NCBI GenBank assembly: GCA_023432075.1
Contig: JAEYVD010000053.1
Coordinates: forward strand, 1-20,318
Reading direction: 5' to 3'
From: Pseudomonadota bacterium
Lineage (GTDB): Bacteria > Pseudomonadota > Gammaproteobacteria > Burkholderiales > Burkholderiaceae_B
Length of the DNA stretch: 20,318 nt
The notes beneath the pieces are model-generated. The model was not told where the DNA came from and ran no database searches. It saw nothing but the letters and a program-made list of their open reading frames with translations. Shown piece by piece: positions 1 to 7,770 of the stretch. A program made the translations under genes and the position numbers. Position 1 is the first letter of the stretch, and the number at the start of each line of letters is the position of its first letter.

Positions 1-1563
1 TCGCATCCGCTGCGCCATCTCCATCGCCTGCTGCGCGCTGCGCGTGCGGCAGAGCACCGCGAATTCCTCCCCGCCCACCCGCGCAACGACATCCGACTGA
101 CGCCACGTCGCGTGGCACAGCTGCGCCACGGCCTTGAGCGCCAGGTCGCCGCTGGCGTGCCCGTGCGTGTCGTTGATGGTCTTGAAGTGGTCGATATCGA
201 ACAGGATGAACGCCAGCATCGGCTGGCTCTCGTCCCAATGCGCGCGCGCCGCCTCAAAGCGCTTCTCAAAGGCTCGCCGATTCAGCAGCCCGGTCAGATA
301 GTCCGTCTCGGCGGAGTGCGCCAGATCCGCAATCAACCGGTCGCGCTCGGCTTCAAGCTGCTTCTGCGCGGCGGACTTCTCCTTGAGCACGCGCAGCGCA
401 ATGAACATGTCCTGCACTTCGCCATGATGATTGCCGTGCGCAATGTTGGCTGGCGCCGAGCCGCTGGCAATGGATCCGATGATGCGCGTGGCCTGCGCAA
501 AAGGCTGGATCACGCGCTTGCGAAATTGCACCAGCGCCACGGCAAGGGCGGCCACCAGCAGCGCGGTGGCCGCCAGGGTCACGGCAAGCAGCCGCGCAGC
601 GGCCATGCGATGCGCCTCGATATGCCGTCCCATCTCGTCCAGCAGCACGTCGCGAAATTCCGTGATGGCGCCCATCAGCGGCACATAGGCCGCTGCCAGC
701 GCGGCGGTCGACACGGCGGGCTCGTCGGACTGCCGCGATGCCTGCCCGCGCACGCGCGCCAGATAGGCCAGACCGTCGCCGAAGTAGCGCTGCTGCATGC
801 GGGCATAGACCTCGGAGGCGCGCACATCGGGCTGCGTCGCCATGCGGGCTTCAATGAGCGCGCGCAACTCGTCGATCCGGCCCAGGACGCGTTCAATGCG
901 GAACTGTTCCTCGGCCGTCAGCTTCCGGTGGCGGCTCAGCGCGGGCGTATAGGTGGATCCCAGCAGTCCTGCCTGTTCGCGCAGCTCGCTGGCCAGCAGT
1001 GCCAGCGTCAGCAAACTGGGCGCATTGGCTTCACTGCGCATGACGCATCCCGCGTTGGCGGCCAGGCTGGCCTGCCACTGCGGAATGATGCGAACCATGC
1101 CGCTGACCGCGTCCCACAACATTTGTCCCGACAACTGATCGCGCGGCGTGGCGATGAGCTGGTCGATGTCCAGCCGCGCGCTGGCCAGCGCCTGACGAAT
1201 CTCGTGAATCTCGCCGCGCTTTGCGGCGCCGTCGGCGCCGGCATGCAGCGCCAGCAGCGCGTCAATCAGGGCGTCCGTGCGCGCGCGGGCCGCTGACAGG
1301 GAATTCATGACGTGCTGCGGCACGGGCAGGGCGGATCCCAGCGCTGCGTTCATGGGGCCGCGCTCCGCCGAGGCATGCTCCATGACGCGGATCGTCGCGC
1401 GCACCGACGAGAATGCCTGCCGCGCGTCCGCAGCCGCCCCATACGATCGCCAATTCTGATAGAGCAGGATGCCGGCAAGCACCGACACCAGCAACAGCAC
1501 GCCGACGGCCAGCGCGATGAAATGACATTCCAGGGATTTTGGCGCGACGGCAGGGCGCAACAT
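1..1563 (-). CDS. Membrane-bound diguanylate cyclase (GGDEF), C-terminus beyond left edge
   Basis: This probably makes cyclic-di-GMP from two GTP at the inner membrane. The frame is open from ATG 1561-1563 to the window edge, giving 521 residues, so the C-terminus is missing. It starts with a hydrophobic segment (about 14-36), then a mostly helical periplasmic region, a second membrane segment (about 314-338) and a GGDEF domain. Visible motifs are FDIDHFK with metal-binding Asp456, a DTHGHASGD segment and GGEEF at 497-501. An RQSD inhibitory site (488-491) sits exactly five residues before GGEEF, so product inhibition is likely. The first upstream in-frame stop is near 1660, and no good ribosome binding site precedes the ATG, so the start is the weakest part. 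It lies downstream of a second cyclase gene on the same strand, 236 bp away, with its own candidate promoter. The sensed signal is unknown. Confidence 0.88.
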   Translation of the reverse strand, partial: MLRPAVAPKSLECHFIALAVGVLLLVSVLAGILLYQNWRSYGAAADARQAFSSVRATIRVMEHASAERGPMNAALGSALPVPQHVMNSLSAARARTDALIDALLALHAGADGAAKRGEIHEIRQALASARLDIDQLIATPRDQLSGQMLWDAVSGMVRIIPQWQASLAANAGCVMRSEANAPSLLTLALLASELREQAGLLGSTYTPALSRHRKLTAEEQFRIERVLGRIDELRALIEARMATQPDVRASEVYARMQQRYFGDGLAYLARVRGQASRQSDEPAVSTAALAAAYVPLMGAITEFRDVLLDEMGRHIEAHRMAAARLLAVTLAATALLVAALAVALVQFRKRVIQPFAQATRIIGSIASGSAPANIAHGNHHGEVQDMFIALRVLKEKSAAQKQLEAERDRLIADLAHSAETDYLTGLLNRRAFEKRFEAARAHWDESQPMLAFILFDIDHFKTINDTHGHASGDLALKAVAQLCHATWRQSDVVARVGGEEFAVLCRTRSAQQAMEMAQRMR

Positions 1564-1658
1564 CTCGGCGTGCAGGTCCAGGCAAAGTGGAAGCTGCGCA
1601 GGATACTGTAATTGCCCCTTTGAAGACCTGGCTTTTGGCAGAAGATGGCTTATTTCAG

Positions 1659-1687
1659 TTTATGGCGGCAAGATTATTTCTTTCCAA
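1659..1687 (-). promoter_or_regulatory. Candidate sigma70 promoter for the left-edge diguanylate cyclase
   Basis: On the minus strand TTGGAA (1682-1687) and CATAAA (1659-1664) are separated by 17 bp in an AT-rich island within GC-rich DNA. The start codon lies about 90 nt downstream. It suggests the left cyclase can be transcribed independently of the upstream one. Pattern match only. Confidence 0.38.
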
Positions 1688-1703
1688 CGCAGTTAATTGC
1701 GTT
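1686..1703. repeat. 18-bp near-perfect palindrome, possible operator
   Basis: AACGCAGTTAATTGCGTT is symmetric at 16 of 18 positions; only the sixth base and its partner break the symmetry. It abuts and overlaps the -35 element of the candidate promoter for the left cyclase, a position typical of a dimeric regulator site. The regulator is not known. Confidence 0.45.
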
Positions 1704-1758
1704 TATCTGCGAAAACTTGCGCCATCGACTTTCGACGCGCCGTGCTGCGAGCAGACAG

Positions 1759-1770
1759 GGCACGCGTGCC
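1759..1770. repeat. 12-bp perfect palindrome between the two cyclase genes
   Basis: GGCACGCGTGCC lies about 30 bp past the stop of the upstream cyclase. In RNA it could fold as a short stem with a CGCG loop, but no T-tract follows on the minus strand, so it is not a classic terminator. It may be a protein-binding site or chance in GC-rich DNA. Confidence 0.3.
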
Positions 1771-1799
1771 AGCGACCTGCCGCCTCGCATTCCTGGGCA

Positions 1800-3350
1800 T
1801 CAAGCCTCGTGCATCACCACCCGGTTGCGGCCCTGCTGTTTGGCTACATACAGCGCGGCATCGGCGGCACGGAACGCTTCGTCCACATCCGGCCCGCTCG
1901 ATGGCCATTGCGCCACGCCGGCCGACACGGTGACGCGATTGTCGCCGTGCAAGGGGCGCTCGGCGATATGCGTGCGCAGCCGTTCGGCGACATGGACAGC
2001 TTCCCGCGCGGCCACGCCGGGCAACAGGATCAGGAACTCCTCGCCGCCGTTGCGGCACAGCACGTCGGACGGACGCGAGCATTCGCGCATGATCTGTGCC
2101 ATGTCGCGAATCACCTCGTCGCCCACGTTGTGGCCATAGGTATCGTTGATCCGCTTGAAATGGTCGATATCCAGCGCCACCACCGAAAACGGCGTGCCGC
2201 CGGCCTGCATCTGGTCCACCGCATCCTGGGTGCCGCGGCGGTTGCGCAGGCCGGTCAACGGATCGGTGATGCTGGCCAGGTTCAGCTTGCCAATCTTGTC
2301 CTGCAGACTGGTGAAGCTGGCGATCACGGCGCGCTTGAGGCGCTCGGCCTCGAAGTACCACGCCTTGACGGAATGCACTCGCTGCATCGCCTCGCTGACG
2401 TCCTGATGCTCCACGTTCGTCGCCAGTTGCGACAGCGGTAGCGAAATCATGCGGGCGCACCACCAGATGGCCAGCAGGAACGCCACCGCCAGCGGCGCGG
2501 CATAGCCCAACAGCGCCCAGATAAGGTCGTGGATCGGCTCCAATGTGACCTGCGCGGGACGCTGCGCCACCACGCCCCAGCCGCTGATGGGCACCGGCGC
2601 ATACCCGGCCAGCATGTCCACGCCCTTGGTGTTGATGACGCGCATCGCCCCGGCGTTGCCTTTGATCACCGATGCCACCACCGGATTGGACAGCACCGTC
2701 TCGCCCACGCGAGAGGCATCGGTGTGATAGATAAGCTGGCCGTCGCCATCGACCACGTACAGATACGATCCATCGTGGTAGTGGTGATTGCCCAGCAGTT
2801 CATGCAAGGCGCTTTCATTGCGCAGGTAAATCGTGCCCCCCACGTACCCCAGGTACTGGCCGTCGTTCGAAAAGATGGGATGCGACACATTGACGAGCAG
2901 ATTGCCCGCAACGGACACGTAGGGCTTGCTGATCATGGGCTGGCGGGCCCGCAGGGCGGCGCGGCTGCCCGGACTGTCGATCTGCACGCCCAGAAAGCTC
3001 CGGAAGGTCTGCGTGGTCGCCAGTACAGTACCGTCCACCCCCACGACACCCACCGAATTGAAGCTATCGGTCTGTTGCTGCACGCGCATCACTTCGGCGG
3101 CAAGGCGATCCGGCGATCCCATCAGCTCGGGCATGTGCCGGGCGCTGTATCCCAATTGCTGCTGTGCGGACCGCAGGAAGCTTGCCGCGCTTTCCGCCAG
3201 CTTCGTGGCGTAGACGCGGTTCGATTCGAGGGTGTTCTCGATCAACTGCTCACGCTGCACCAGATAGCTTGCATACAGGGCATTGGCCGTGGCCGCGATG
3301 GCGCTGAAGACGGTAAGCGCAAGCACAAGCCCGCGAAGATTGATTTGCAT
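1800..3350 (-). CDS. Cache-sensor diguanylate cyclase (GGDEF)
   Basis: A 516-residue cyclic-di-GMP synthase in the inner membrane. Membrane segment 1 spans about 8-30. The periplasmic part (31-275) looks like a double Cache sensor, with repeated strand-turn elements such as VVGVDGTVLA (about 102-111) and YVVDGDGQLIYH (about 198-209). Segment 2 spans about 277-298, followed by a linker and the GGDEF domain. Asp394 and Asp396 lie in LDIDHF, GGEEF is at 435-439, and an RPSD inhibitory site at 426-429 sits five residues before it. All catalytic and feedback features appear intact. The start was chosen because the first membrane helix begins there; no clear ribosome binding site is seen. It lies 114 bp after the recombinase gene on the same strand and has its own candidate promoter. 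The ligand is unknown; dCache domains commonly bind small metabolites such as amino acids. Confidence 0.93.
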   Translation of the reverse strand: MQINLRGLVLALTVFSAIAATANALYASYLVQREQLIENTLESNRVYATKLAESAASFLRSAQQQLGYSARHMPELMGSPDRLAAEVMRVQQQTDSFNSVGVVGVDGTVLATTQTFRSFLGVQIDSPGSRAALRARQPMISKPYVSVAGNLLVNVSHPIFSNDGQYLGYVGGTIYLRNESALHELLGNHHYHDGSYLYVVDGDGQLIYHTDASRVGETVLSNPVVASVIKGNAGAMRVINTKGVDMLAGYAPVPISGWGVVAQRPAQVTLEPIHDLIWALLGYAAPLAVAFLLAIWWCARMISLPLSQLATNVEHQDVSEAMQRVHSVKAWYFEAERLKRAVIASFTSLQDKIGKLNLASITDPLTGLRNRRGTQDAVDQMQAGGTPFSVVALDIDHFKRINDTYGHNVGDEVIRDMAQIMRECSRPSDVLCRNGGEEFLILLPGVAAREAVHVAERLRTHIAERPLHGDNRVTVSAGVAQWPSSGPDVDEAFRAADAALYVAKQQGRNRVVMHEA

Positions 3351-3399
3351 GGGGGTCGGGGACGGGCAGGGGACAAGCCGGCGCCTTGGGCGGTTGCAT

Positions 3400-3422
3400 C
3401 CGATCCGATGGGCATCGATCGG
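3400..3422 (-). repeat. Imperfect inverted repeat in the leader of the Cache-cyclase gene
   Basis: On the minus strand the sequence runs CCGATCGATG, CC, CATCGGATCGG. A CCGATC/GATCGG outer stem and a GAT/ATC inner stem are joined across one bulged G. It lies between the candidate promoter and the start codon, so it could fold in the mRNA leader or serve as a DNA site. It is too small to be a known c-di-GMP riboswitch. Confidence 0.4.
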
Positions 3423-3443
3423 CGTAAAGGCCGGGGCGCGGTG

Positions 3444-3449
3444 ATTGTA
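3444..3449 (-). promoter_or_regulatory. Candidate -10 element for the Cache-cyclase gene
   Basis: TACAAT on the minus strand matches the -10 consensus at five of six positions, just after the recombinase stop codon. The -35 match is poor (about three of six). It predicts a leader of roughly 85 nt carrying the inverted repeat at 3400-3422. Confidence 0.35.
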
Positions 3450-3464
3450 CGGTCACTCCCACCA

Positions 3465-4583
3465 TTACGGCAGGCCGGGGGGATCCTGTAGGTCTGGCCC
3501 CTGCGGGTCGTCCAGCAGGCGAGCGGCCGGAGATTGCGCCGCGGCGCCGGCCCGGAAATATCCCATCACCGTCGCTACGCTGGCGTGGCCGGTCATCGCC
3601 ATCGTGTCGCCCAGCGGCACGTTGCGCCGCCCGGCCTCCGTGACAAACCCGGACCGCAGGCTGTGTGCCGAATAGGCGCCGTCCAGTCCGGCCAGCCGGC
3701 TGCGTTCCAGAACGATGTCGCGCACCGCCGCGGCGGCCAGCGGCTCGCCAACCACATCGCCGCGCCGCACTCGCCGGAAGATCGGCCCTTGGCGGATGCC
3801 GCTTGCGGCCAGCCAGTCCGCCAGCGCCTGCGCGGCCTTGCCCAATATCGGCTTCTGGTCCTGCGCCCGAAGGACGCCCGTCTGGTTCGTCTTGGAATGC
3901 GCCATCGTATACAGATAGCCATCGCCCGCGCGGCGCGTGTTCTCCACGGTGGCCTGCACCACTTCAGACCGGCGCCGGCCGCCGCTTGCCCAGGCAAAAA
4001 GGAGCAGGGCGCGGTCGCGTTTGCCGCGCAACGAGTCGTCGCAGGTGTCCAGCATGGCTTGAAGCGGCTCCCGCGTCAGGGCTTCCTTGCGCGCGGGCGC
4101 GACGCCGCGGCGGGCGTACGCGCGGCGCGTCTTGGACACCAGCTCGCGCACGGCGGTGGCGCGGCAGGGGTTCGGGTGGCCCAGCAATTCATGCGCCTTG
4201 GACAACACCGACAGGCGTTGCAGCAGCGTGTTCAGGCTGGGCGCGCCCAACCGTCCCTTTGCCTTCAGGCGCACCAGTTCCCGGTCCAGCTCCAGCGGCA
4301 ATTCCCATTCTAGACCGTCCCCGGAAGACCGCTGCGCGTGGTCCACCACAAATTGAATGACTGCGGCCTCTGACACAGGCAAGGCGAACGACCGGCCATA
4401 ACGCAGCTCGAACCAGGCCGACCAGTAACGGATCGCCGTGCGATAGCTGGCAGCCGTGTTGGGCGAACTGCCTTCGCGCAACAGGTCGCGCACCGCGGCG
4501 TCCGCGTGGCGGTCAAGGCTATCCGGATCCAACCGCGCCAGGGCGCGTGTCAGCGCCGGCGCCGCGCCTGGCAAGTCATTCAT
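3465..4583 (-). CDS. Tyrosine recombinase/integrase
   Basis: A 372-residue phage-integrase-family enzyme predicted to cut and rejoin DNA at specific sites through a covalent phosphotyrosine. An N-terminal core-binding, SAM-like domain (about 25-150) precedes the catalytic domain (about 165-350). All catalytic residues can be placed: Arg203 in SGGRRRSEV, Lys231 in HSKTNQ, His307 and Arg310 in HSLR, His333 in TGH and Tyr342 in GYF. It is therefore probably active. A Pro/Asp-rich tail follows. No att repeats, tRNA or excisionase gene were seen nearby, so it could be a resident orphan recombinase or a remnant of an element. The ATG at 4583 lacks a close ribosome binding site; an AGGAG lies about 25 nt upstream with a hairpin between, and a CTG codon at 4599-4601 is an alternative start. 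Confidence 0.92.
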   Translation of the reverse strand: MNDLPGAAPALTRALARLDPDSLDRHADAAVRDLLREGSSPNTAASYRTAIRYWSAWFELRYGRSFALPVSEAAVIQFVVDHAQRSSGDGLEWELPLELDRELVRLKAKGRLGAPSLNTLLQRLSVLSKAHELLGHPNPCRATAVRELVSKTRRAYARRGVAPARKEALTREPLQAMLDTCDDSLRGKRDRALLLFAWASGGRRRSEVVQATVENTRRAGDGYLYTMAHSKTNQTGVLRAQDQKPILGKAAQALADWLAASGIRQGPIFRRVRRGDVVGEPLAAAAVRDIVLERSRLAGLDGAYSAHSLRSGFVTEAGRRNVPLGDTMAMTGHASVATVMGYFRAGAAAQSPAARLLDDPQGPDLQDPPGLP

Positions 4584-4594
4584 GTTCCGCGCGC

Positions 4595-4608
4595 ACGGCA
4601 GATGCCGT
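4595..4608. repeat. 14-bp inverted repeat before the recombinase start codon
   Basis: ACGGCAGATGCCGT has perfect 6-bp arms around GA. On the minus strand it separates an AGGAG ribosome-binding-like sequence from the ATG. As RNA it would form a 5-bp stem with an ATCT loop, which could bring the distant AGGAG near the start codon or occlude initiation. Confidence 0.4.
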
Positions 4609-4695
4609 CTCCTGGGTGAGGGATCAGTTGAACAATCCCGTCATGTTAGCCGGTAGATGGGCCTGCGGCCGCCATCGGCCAGGCGTGGCGCGCGG

Positions 4696-4704
4696 TGCTA
4701 CGAT
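4696..4704 (+). promoter_or_regulatory. Candidate extended -10 promoter for poxB
   Basis: TGCTACGAT fits an extended -10 (TGn followed by a four-of-six hexamer) about 80 bp before the poxB start. The -35 region is poor, as is common for extended -10 or stationary-phase promoters. E. coli poxB depends on RpoS; whether this one does cannot be read from the sequence. Confidence 0.28.
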
Positions 4705-4775
4705 CTCCCGCACGCAAGTCAACTTCCGGCGCTGAGGGCAGTCAGTAGCGGTAGCGTTCCCGGCGGCGGTTCTTC

Positions 4776-4781
4776 AAGGAG
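4776..4781 (+). promoter_or_regulatory. Ribosome binding site of poxB
   Basis: AAGGAG lies 6 nt before the ATG at 4788 and fixes that start. Confidence 0.75.
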
Positions 4782-4787
4782 CCTTCC

Positions 4788-6515
4788 ATGGCCGCAACCG
4801 TCGCAGATTTTCTTGTCAAAGTGCTTGCCGACGTCGGGGTACGCCGTATTTGGGGCGTGACTGGCGACAGTCTCAATGGACTGAACGACAGCCTTCGGCG
4901 GCTGGGCGGAATCGAATGGATGCACACGCGGCACGAAGAGACCGCCGCTTTTGCCGCCGGCGCTGAAGCGGCCGTCACCGGATCGCTGGCCGTATGCGCG
5001 GGCAGTTGCGGCCCCGGCAATCTGCACCTGATCAATGGCCTGTTCGACTGTCAGCGCAGCCGCGTGCCCGTCCTGGCCATTGCGGCCCACATTCCGTCGT
5101 CGGAAATCGGGCTGGGGTATTTCCAGGAGACGCATCCCCAGGATCTCTTCAAGGAATGCGCCGAATTCGTCGAGCTGGTGTCGAACCCCGCGCAATTGCC
5201 AGGGGTGCTGGCCCGCGCCATCAATACGGCGGTCGGCAGGCAGGGCGTGGCCGTCCTTGTGATACCGGGCGATGTGGCGCTTGCTGCGGCGCCCGCCGAT
5301 GCGCCCACGTCCTGGCCCGCGCCACCCGCGCGCCCGCTCCTGCGCCCCGACGCGGCGGCGGTGCAGCAGTTGGCTGATCTGCTCAACGGGGCGCGAAAGG
5401 TGTCGATTCTGGCGGGCAGCGGGTGCGCCGGCAGCCGCGACGCCGTGATCGCGCTGGCCCAGCGCCTCAAAGCGCCCATCATTCACGCGTTGCGCGGCAA
5501 GGAACACGTCGAGTGGGACAACCCGTTCGATGTCGGCATGACCGGATTCATCGGCTTTTCCTCCGGCTACCAAGCCATGGAAAACGCCGAGCTTCTGCTG
5601 ATGCTGGGCACGGACTTTCCATACCGGCCGTTCTATCCCAAGCACGCAAAAATCGTCCAGATCGATCGCGACCCTGCCGCCCTCGGCCGGCGGGCGCCAC
5701 TATCGTTGGGCATTGCGGCCGACGTCGGCGAAACCATCGCCGCGCTGCTCGACCAGCTTGACGAGCGCCAGGACCAGGCGTTCCTGGACGCTGCGCTCGA
5801 TCACTACCGGCATGCGCGCAAGGATCTGGACAGCCTCGCCGCGCCTGCGCCCGCCGGCCGGCCGCTCCATCCGCAGTATGTGGCGCACCGGGTCAACGCG
5901 CTCGCAAACGACGATGCGATCTTCGCGGTGGATGTCGGAACGCCCACCGTCTGGGCCGCGCGATACCTCGCCATGAACGGCAAGCGCCGATTGTTGGGGT
6001 CGTTCAACCACGGTTCCATGGCCAACGCCATGCTTCAGGCCATCGGCGCCCAGGCGGCCGCGCCAGGCAGGCAGGTCATCTCGTTATCGGGCGACGGCGG
6101 ATTCACCATGATGATGGGCGACTTTCTGTCCCTGTCCCAGTTGCAGTTGCCCGTGAAGATCATCGTCTTTAACAACGGCGCGCTCGGCTTCGTCTCCATG
6201 GAAATGAAAGCGGAGGGCTTCCTGGATACGGGCACGGACCTCAAAAACCCCAATTTCGCGGCGATGGCCGAAGCCGTTGGCATCCTGGGCATCCGGGTCG
6301 AATCGTCAGGAATGCTCGACGCCGCGCTGACAGAAGCGCTGGCGCACCCGGGGCCCGCGCTGGTCGACGTCGTGGTTTCGGCGCAAGAACTGATCGTGCC
6401 ACCCAAGATCAAGCTTGAGCAGGCCAAGGGTTTTGGCCTGTACATGCTCAAAGCCATCATGAACGGCCGCGGCGACGAGGTTGTTGAACTTGCCCGGACG
6501 AATCTGGGGCGTTGA
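4788..6515 (+). CDS. poxB: Pyruvate dehydrogenase (quinone) / pyruvate oxidase PoxB
   Basis: A peripheral membrane flavoenzyme that decarboxylates pyruvate to acetate and CO2 and passes electrons to quinone. It has 575 residues, close to the 572 of E. coli PoxB, and matches it along most of its length. Visible signatures are the [13 protein letters not shown] start region, the thiamine-diphosphate-activating glutamate Glu50 in [17 protein letters not shown], the central FAD-domain segment [10 protein letters not shown], and the ThDP/metal motif GDGGF (435-439) ending at Asn462-Asn463. The C-terminal tail (KLEQAKGF to the end) corresponds to the E. coli membrane-binding peptide that activates the enzyme on lipid. 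It is transcribed alone, divergently from the recombinase gene, and is followed by a strong stem-loop. Confidence 0.97.
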   Translation: MAATVADFLVKVLADVGVRRIWGVTGDSLNGLNDSLRRLGGIEWMHTRHEETAAFAAGAEAAVTGSLAVCAGSCGPGNLHLINGLFDCQRSRVPVLAIAAHIPSSEIGLGYFQETHPQDLFKECAEFVELVSNPAQLPGVLARAINTAVGRQGVAVLVIPGDVALAAAPADAPTSWPAPPARPLLRPDAAAVQQLADLLNGARKVSILAGSGCAGSRDAVIALAQRLKAPIIHALRGKEHVEWDNPFDVGMTGFIGFSSGYQAMENAELLLMLGTDFPYRPFYPKHAKIVQIDRDPAALGRRAPLSLGIAADVGETIAALLDQLDERQDQAFLDAALDHYRHARKDLDSLAAPAPAGRPLHPQYVAHRVNALANDDAIFAVDVGTPTVWAARYLAMNGKRRLLGSFNHGSMANAMLQAIGAQAAAPGRQVISLSGDGGFTMMMGDFLSLSQLQLPVKIIVFNNGALGFVSMEMKAEGFLDTGTDLKNPNFAAMAEAVGILGIRVESSGMLDAALTEALAHPGPALVDVVVSAQELIVPPKIKLEQAKGFGLYMLKAIMNGRGDEVVELARTNLGR

Positions 6516-6537
6516 GGGAGGGCGGCGTTGGAGGTGT

Positions 6538-6557
6538 TTCGGGGGGCAACCCCCGAA
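6538..6557 (+). terminator. Stem-loop after poxB with a GCAA tetraloop
   Basis: An 8-bp perfect stem, TTCGGGGG / CCCCCGAA, encloses GCAA, a stable GNRA-type tetraloop, 22 bp past the poxB stop. No T-run follows, so it may be a weak terminator or an mRNA 3'-end stabiliser rather than a textbook intrinsic terminator. Confidence 0.55.
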
Positions 6558-6566
6558 TGGCGATGC

Positions 6567-6586
6567 TATGTATTAAATAATACATA
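6567..6586. repeat. Perfect 9+9 bp palindrome upstream of the KfrA-like gene
   Basis: TATGTATTA and TAATACATA are perfect inverted arms around AA in an AT-rich island about 100 bp before the gene. It lies immediately upstream of a TATAAA element. KfrA proteins typically repress their own promoter by binding inverted repeats, so this is the best candidate operator. Confidence 0.6.
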
Positions 6587-6596
6587 TGCTGTAAGA

Positions 6597-6602
6597 TATA
6601 AA
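6597..6602 (+). promoter_or_regulatory. Candidate -10 element of the KfrA-like gene
   Basis: TATAAA matches five of six -10 bases. The expected -35 zone falls inside the palindrome at 6567-6586 and has only a poor hexamer, so a protein bound to the palindrome would cover the promoter. Confidence 0.35.
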
Positions 6603-6623
6603 ACACAAATACTAATTTAGCCG

Positions 6624-6642
6624 CGATAAGGTTCCATTATCG
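6624..6642. repeat. Second inverted repeat in the KfrA-like leader
   Basis: CGATAA (6624-6629) and TTATCG (6637-6642) are perfect 6-bp arms around a 7-nt spacer, between the candidate -10 element and the start codon. It could be a second operator or an mRNA hairpin. Confidence 0.35.
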
Positions 6643-6678
6643 TGATTAATTAAACCTATCTCGGCGACCCAACGCATC

Positions 6679-7722
6679 ATGGCCACTGGAATTACCGAAA
6701 CAGACGTCTGGACCGCCGCGGACGCGCTATTGCTGGAAGGCGCCCGGCCCACCATCGAGCGCGTCCGCCAGAAAATTGGCCGGGGATCGCCCAATACCGT
6801 CAGCCCGCACCTGGAAACCTGGTTTCGCGCGCTGGGTGCACGCATTCAGGATCCGCGCGCCTTTTCTGCCCCCTCCGCCGTGCCGGACCCCATTTCCCAG
6901 GCCGCATCGCACTTCTGGGAAGTCGCGCTGGCGGCGGCCAGGGTGGAACAGGCTCAGGCTTATGAGGAACGATGGGAGGAGTTGGCCAAAGAAGGAGAGC
7001 GGTTTGCCGCGCAGGCCGAACAGCTTGAACAGCGTGAGGCTCAACTGATCGAGCGCGAAAAGGACCTGCAGGAAGCCCTGAAAGTTGCCACGGCCCAATT
7101 GGCCACCACAGAAACCCGTCTGCAAGCCGCCGAGGCACAAGTGCGGCAACGCGACGCGGCGCTGGCCGACGCGCAGACCCGCCTGGAAGACGCGCGCGCC
7201 GCCAACAAGGCGTTGCTGGCCGACGCCGAGCAGGACCGCGACCGGCACGCACAGGCGATTGCCGCCCTGGATGCGCGCCACGCCGCCCACGAGCGCCGCT
7301 GGCTAAACGAGCTGGACACGGAGCGGGGTGCCGTTAAGCGCCTGCAAACGCGCCTGGACGCGTCCCTGGCCGCTGCCCAACAACAGGCAGACCAGCTGCG
7401 CGACGCGCTTGCCGAGGCTCAGGACCAGCTGCGTGCAGCTGAACGGCACGCCGCCTTGCTGCAGTCCCAGGCGCTGACGGATCAGCGGGAACGGCATGGC
7501 GAAACCGTGGCGGCTGCTCAAGCGCTGCAAGCCAGCCAGGCCCGTGAATCGGATCTTGCGCAACGCCTGGCCGCAGCGTCCGCGCAGGTGGACAGCCTCT
7601 TGGCGCAACTGAAGTCTCGGGATGTTCAGTTCGGTGAATTGACGACGCGGTTGCTGGCCATGCAGGAGCCGCCACAGCCGAAGCACCCGCCGCATCCGCC
7701 AGAGCCGGCTCGGCCCGCGTGA
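6679..7722 (+). CDS. KfrA-like DNA-binding coiled-coil protein
   Basis: The protein has 347 residues. Residues 1 to about 110 fit the KfrA N-terminal DNA-binding domain, with the family pattern of an Ala-rich helix, then RPTIERVRQKIGRGSPNTV and HLETWF. From about 88 to 330 it is a long, nearly uninterrupted coiled coil rich in Ala, Gln, Glu and Arg, with heptads such as LQAAEAQVRQRDAALADAQ. A proline-rich tail ends it (PPQPKHPPHPPEP). In plasmids such as RK2, KfrA is an autorepressor and forms filament-like assemblies that help stable inheritance. The role of chromosomal copies is unclear; nucleoid or segregation functions are possible. The promoter carries two inverted repeats. No Shine-Dalgarno is evident before the ATG. 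It converges on the RcsB-like gene, with a shared hairpin between them. Confidence 0.88.
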   Translation: MATGITETDVWTAADALLLEGARPTIERVRQKIGRGSPNTVSPHLETWFRALGARIQDPRAFSAPSAVPDPISQAASHFWEVALAAARVEQAQAYEERWEELAKEGERFAAQAEQLEQREAQLIEREKDLQEALKVATAQLATTETRLQAAEAQVRQRDAALADAQTRLEDARAANKALLADAEQDRDRHAQAIAALDARHAAHERRWLNELDTERGAVKRLQTRLDASLAAAQQQADQLRDALAEAQDQLRAAERHAALLQSQALTDQRERHGETVAAAQALQASQARESDLAQRLAAASAQVDSLLAQLKSRDVQFGELTTRLLAMQEPPQPKHPPHPPEPARPA

Positions 7723-7727
7723 TTCAT

Positions 7728-7752
7728 GGCCCTGGGCTTCGCATCCAGGGCC
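7728..7752. terminator. Stem-loop between convergent genes
   Basis: GGCCCTGG (7728-7735) and CCAGGGCC (7745-7752) form a perfect 8-bp stem with a 9-nt loop, starting 5 nt after the KfrA-like stop and ending 18 nt from the stop of the convergent regulator gene. Its position fits a bidirectional terminator, but neither strand shows a T-run. Confidence 0.5.
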
Positions 7753-7770
7753 GGCGCGCCGTTGGGGATG

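Noticed and set aside
112..1296. 394-residue plus-strand open frame at the left end
   Set aside because: It lies antisense to the GGEEF cyclase, whose motifs are unmistakable on the minus strand.
3400..3422. Possible c-di-GMP riboswitch in the leader of the Cache cyclase
   Set aside because: It is far too short and lacks the GEMM-type core; only a simple stem is present.
3465..4583. Prophage or integron call based on the recombinase
   Set aside because: No phage structural genes, attC-like arrays, att repeats or tRNA target were found in the window.
7753..7763. GC-only palindrome CGGCGCGCCG next to the convergent-gene hairpin
   Set aside because: Short GC palindromes are expected by chance in DNA of this composition.
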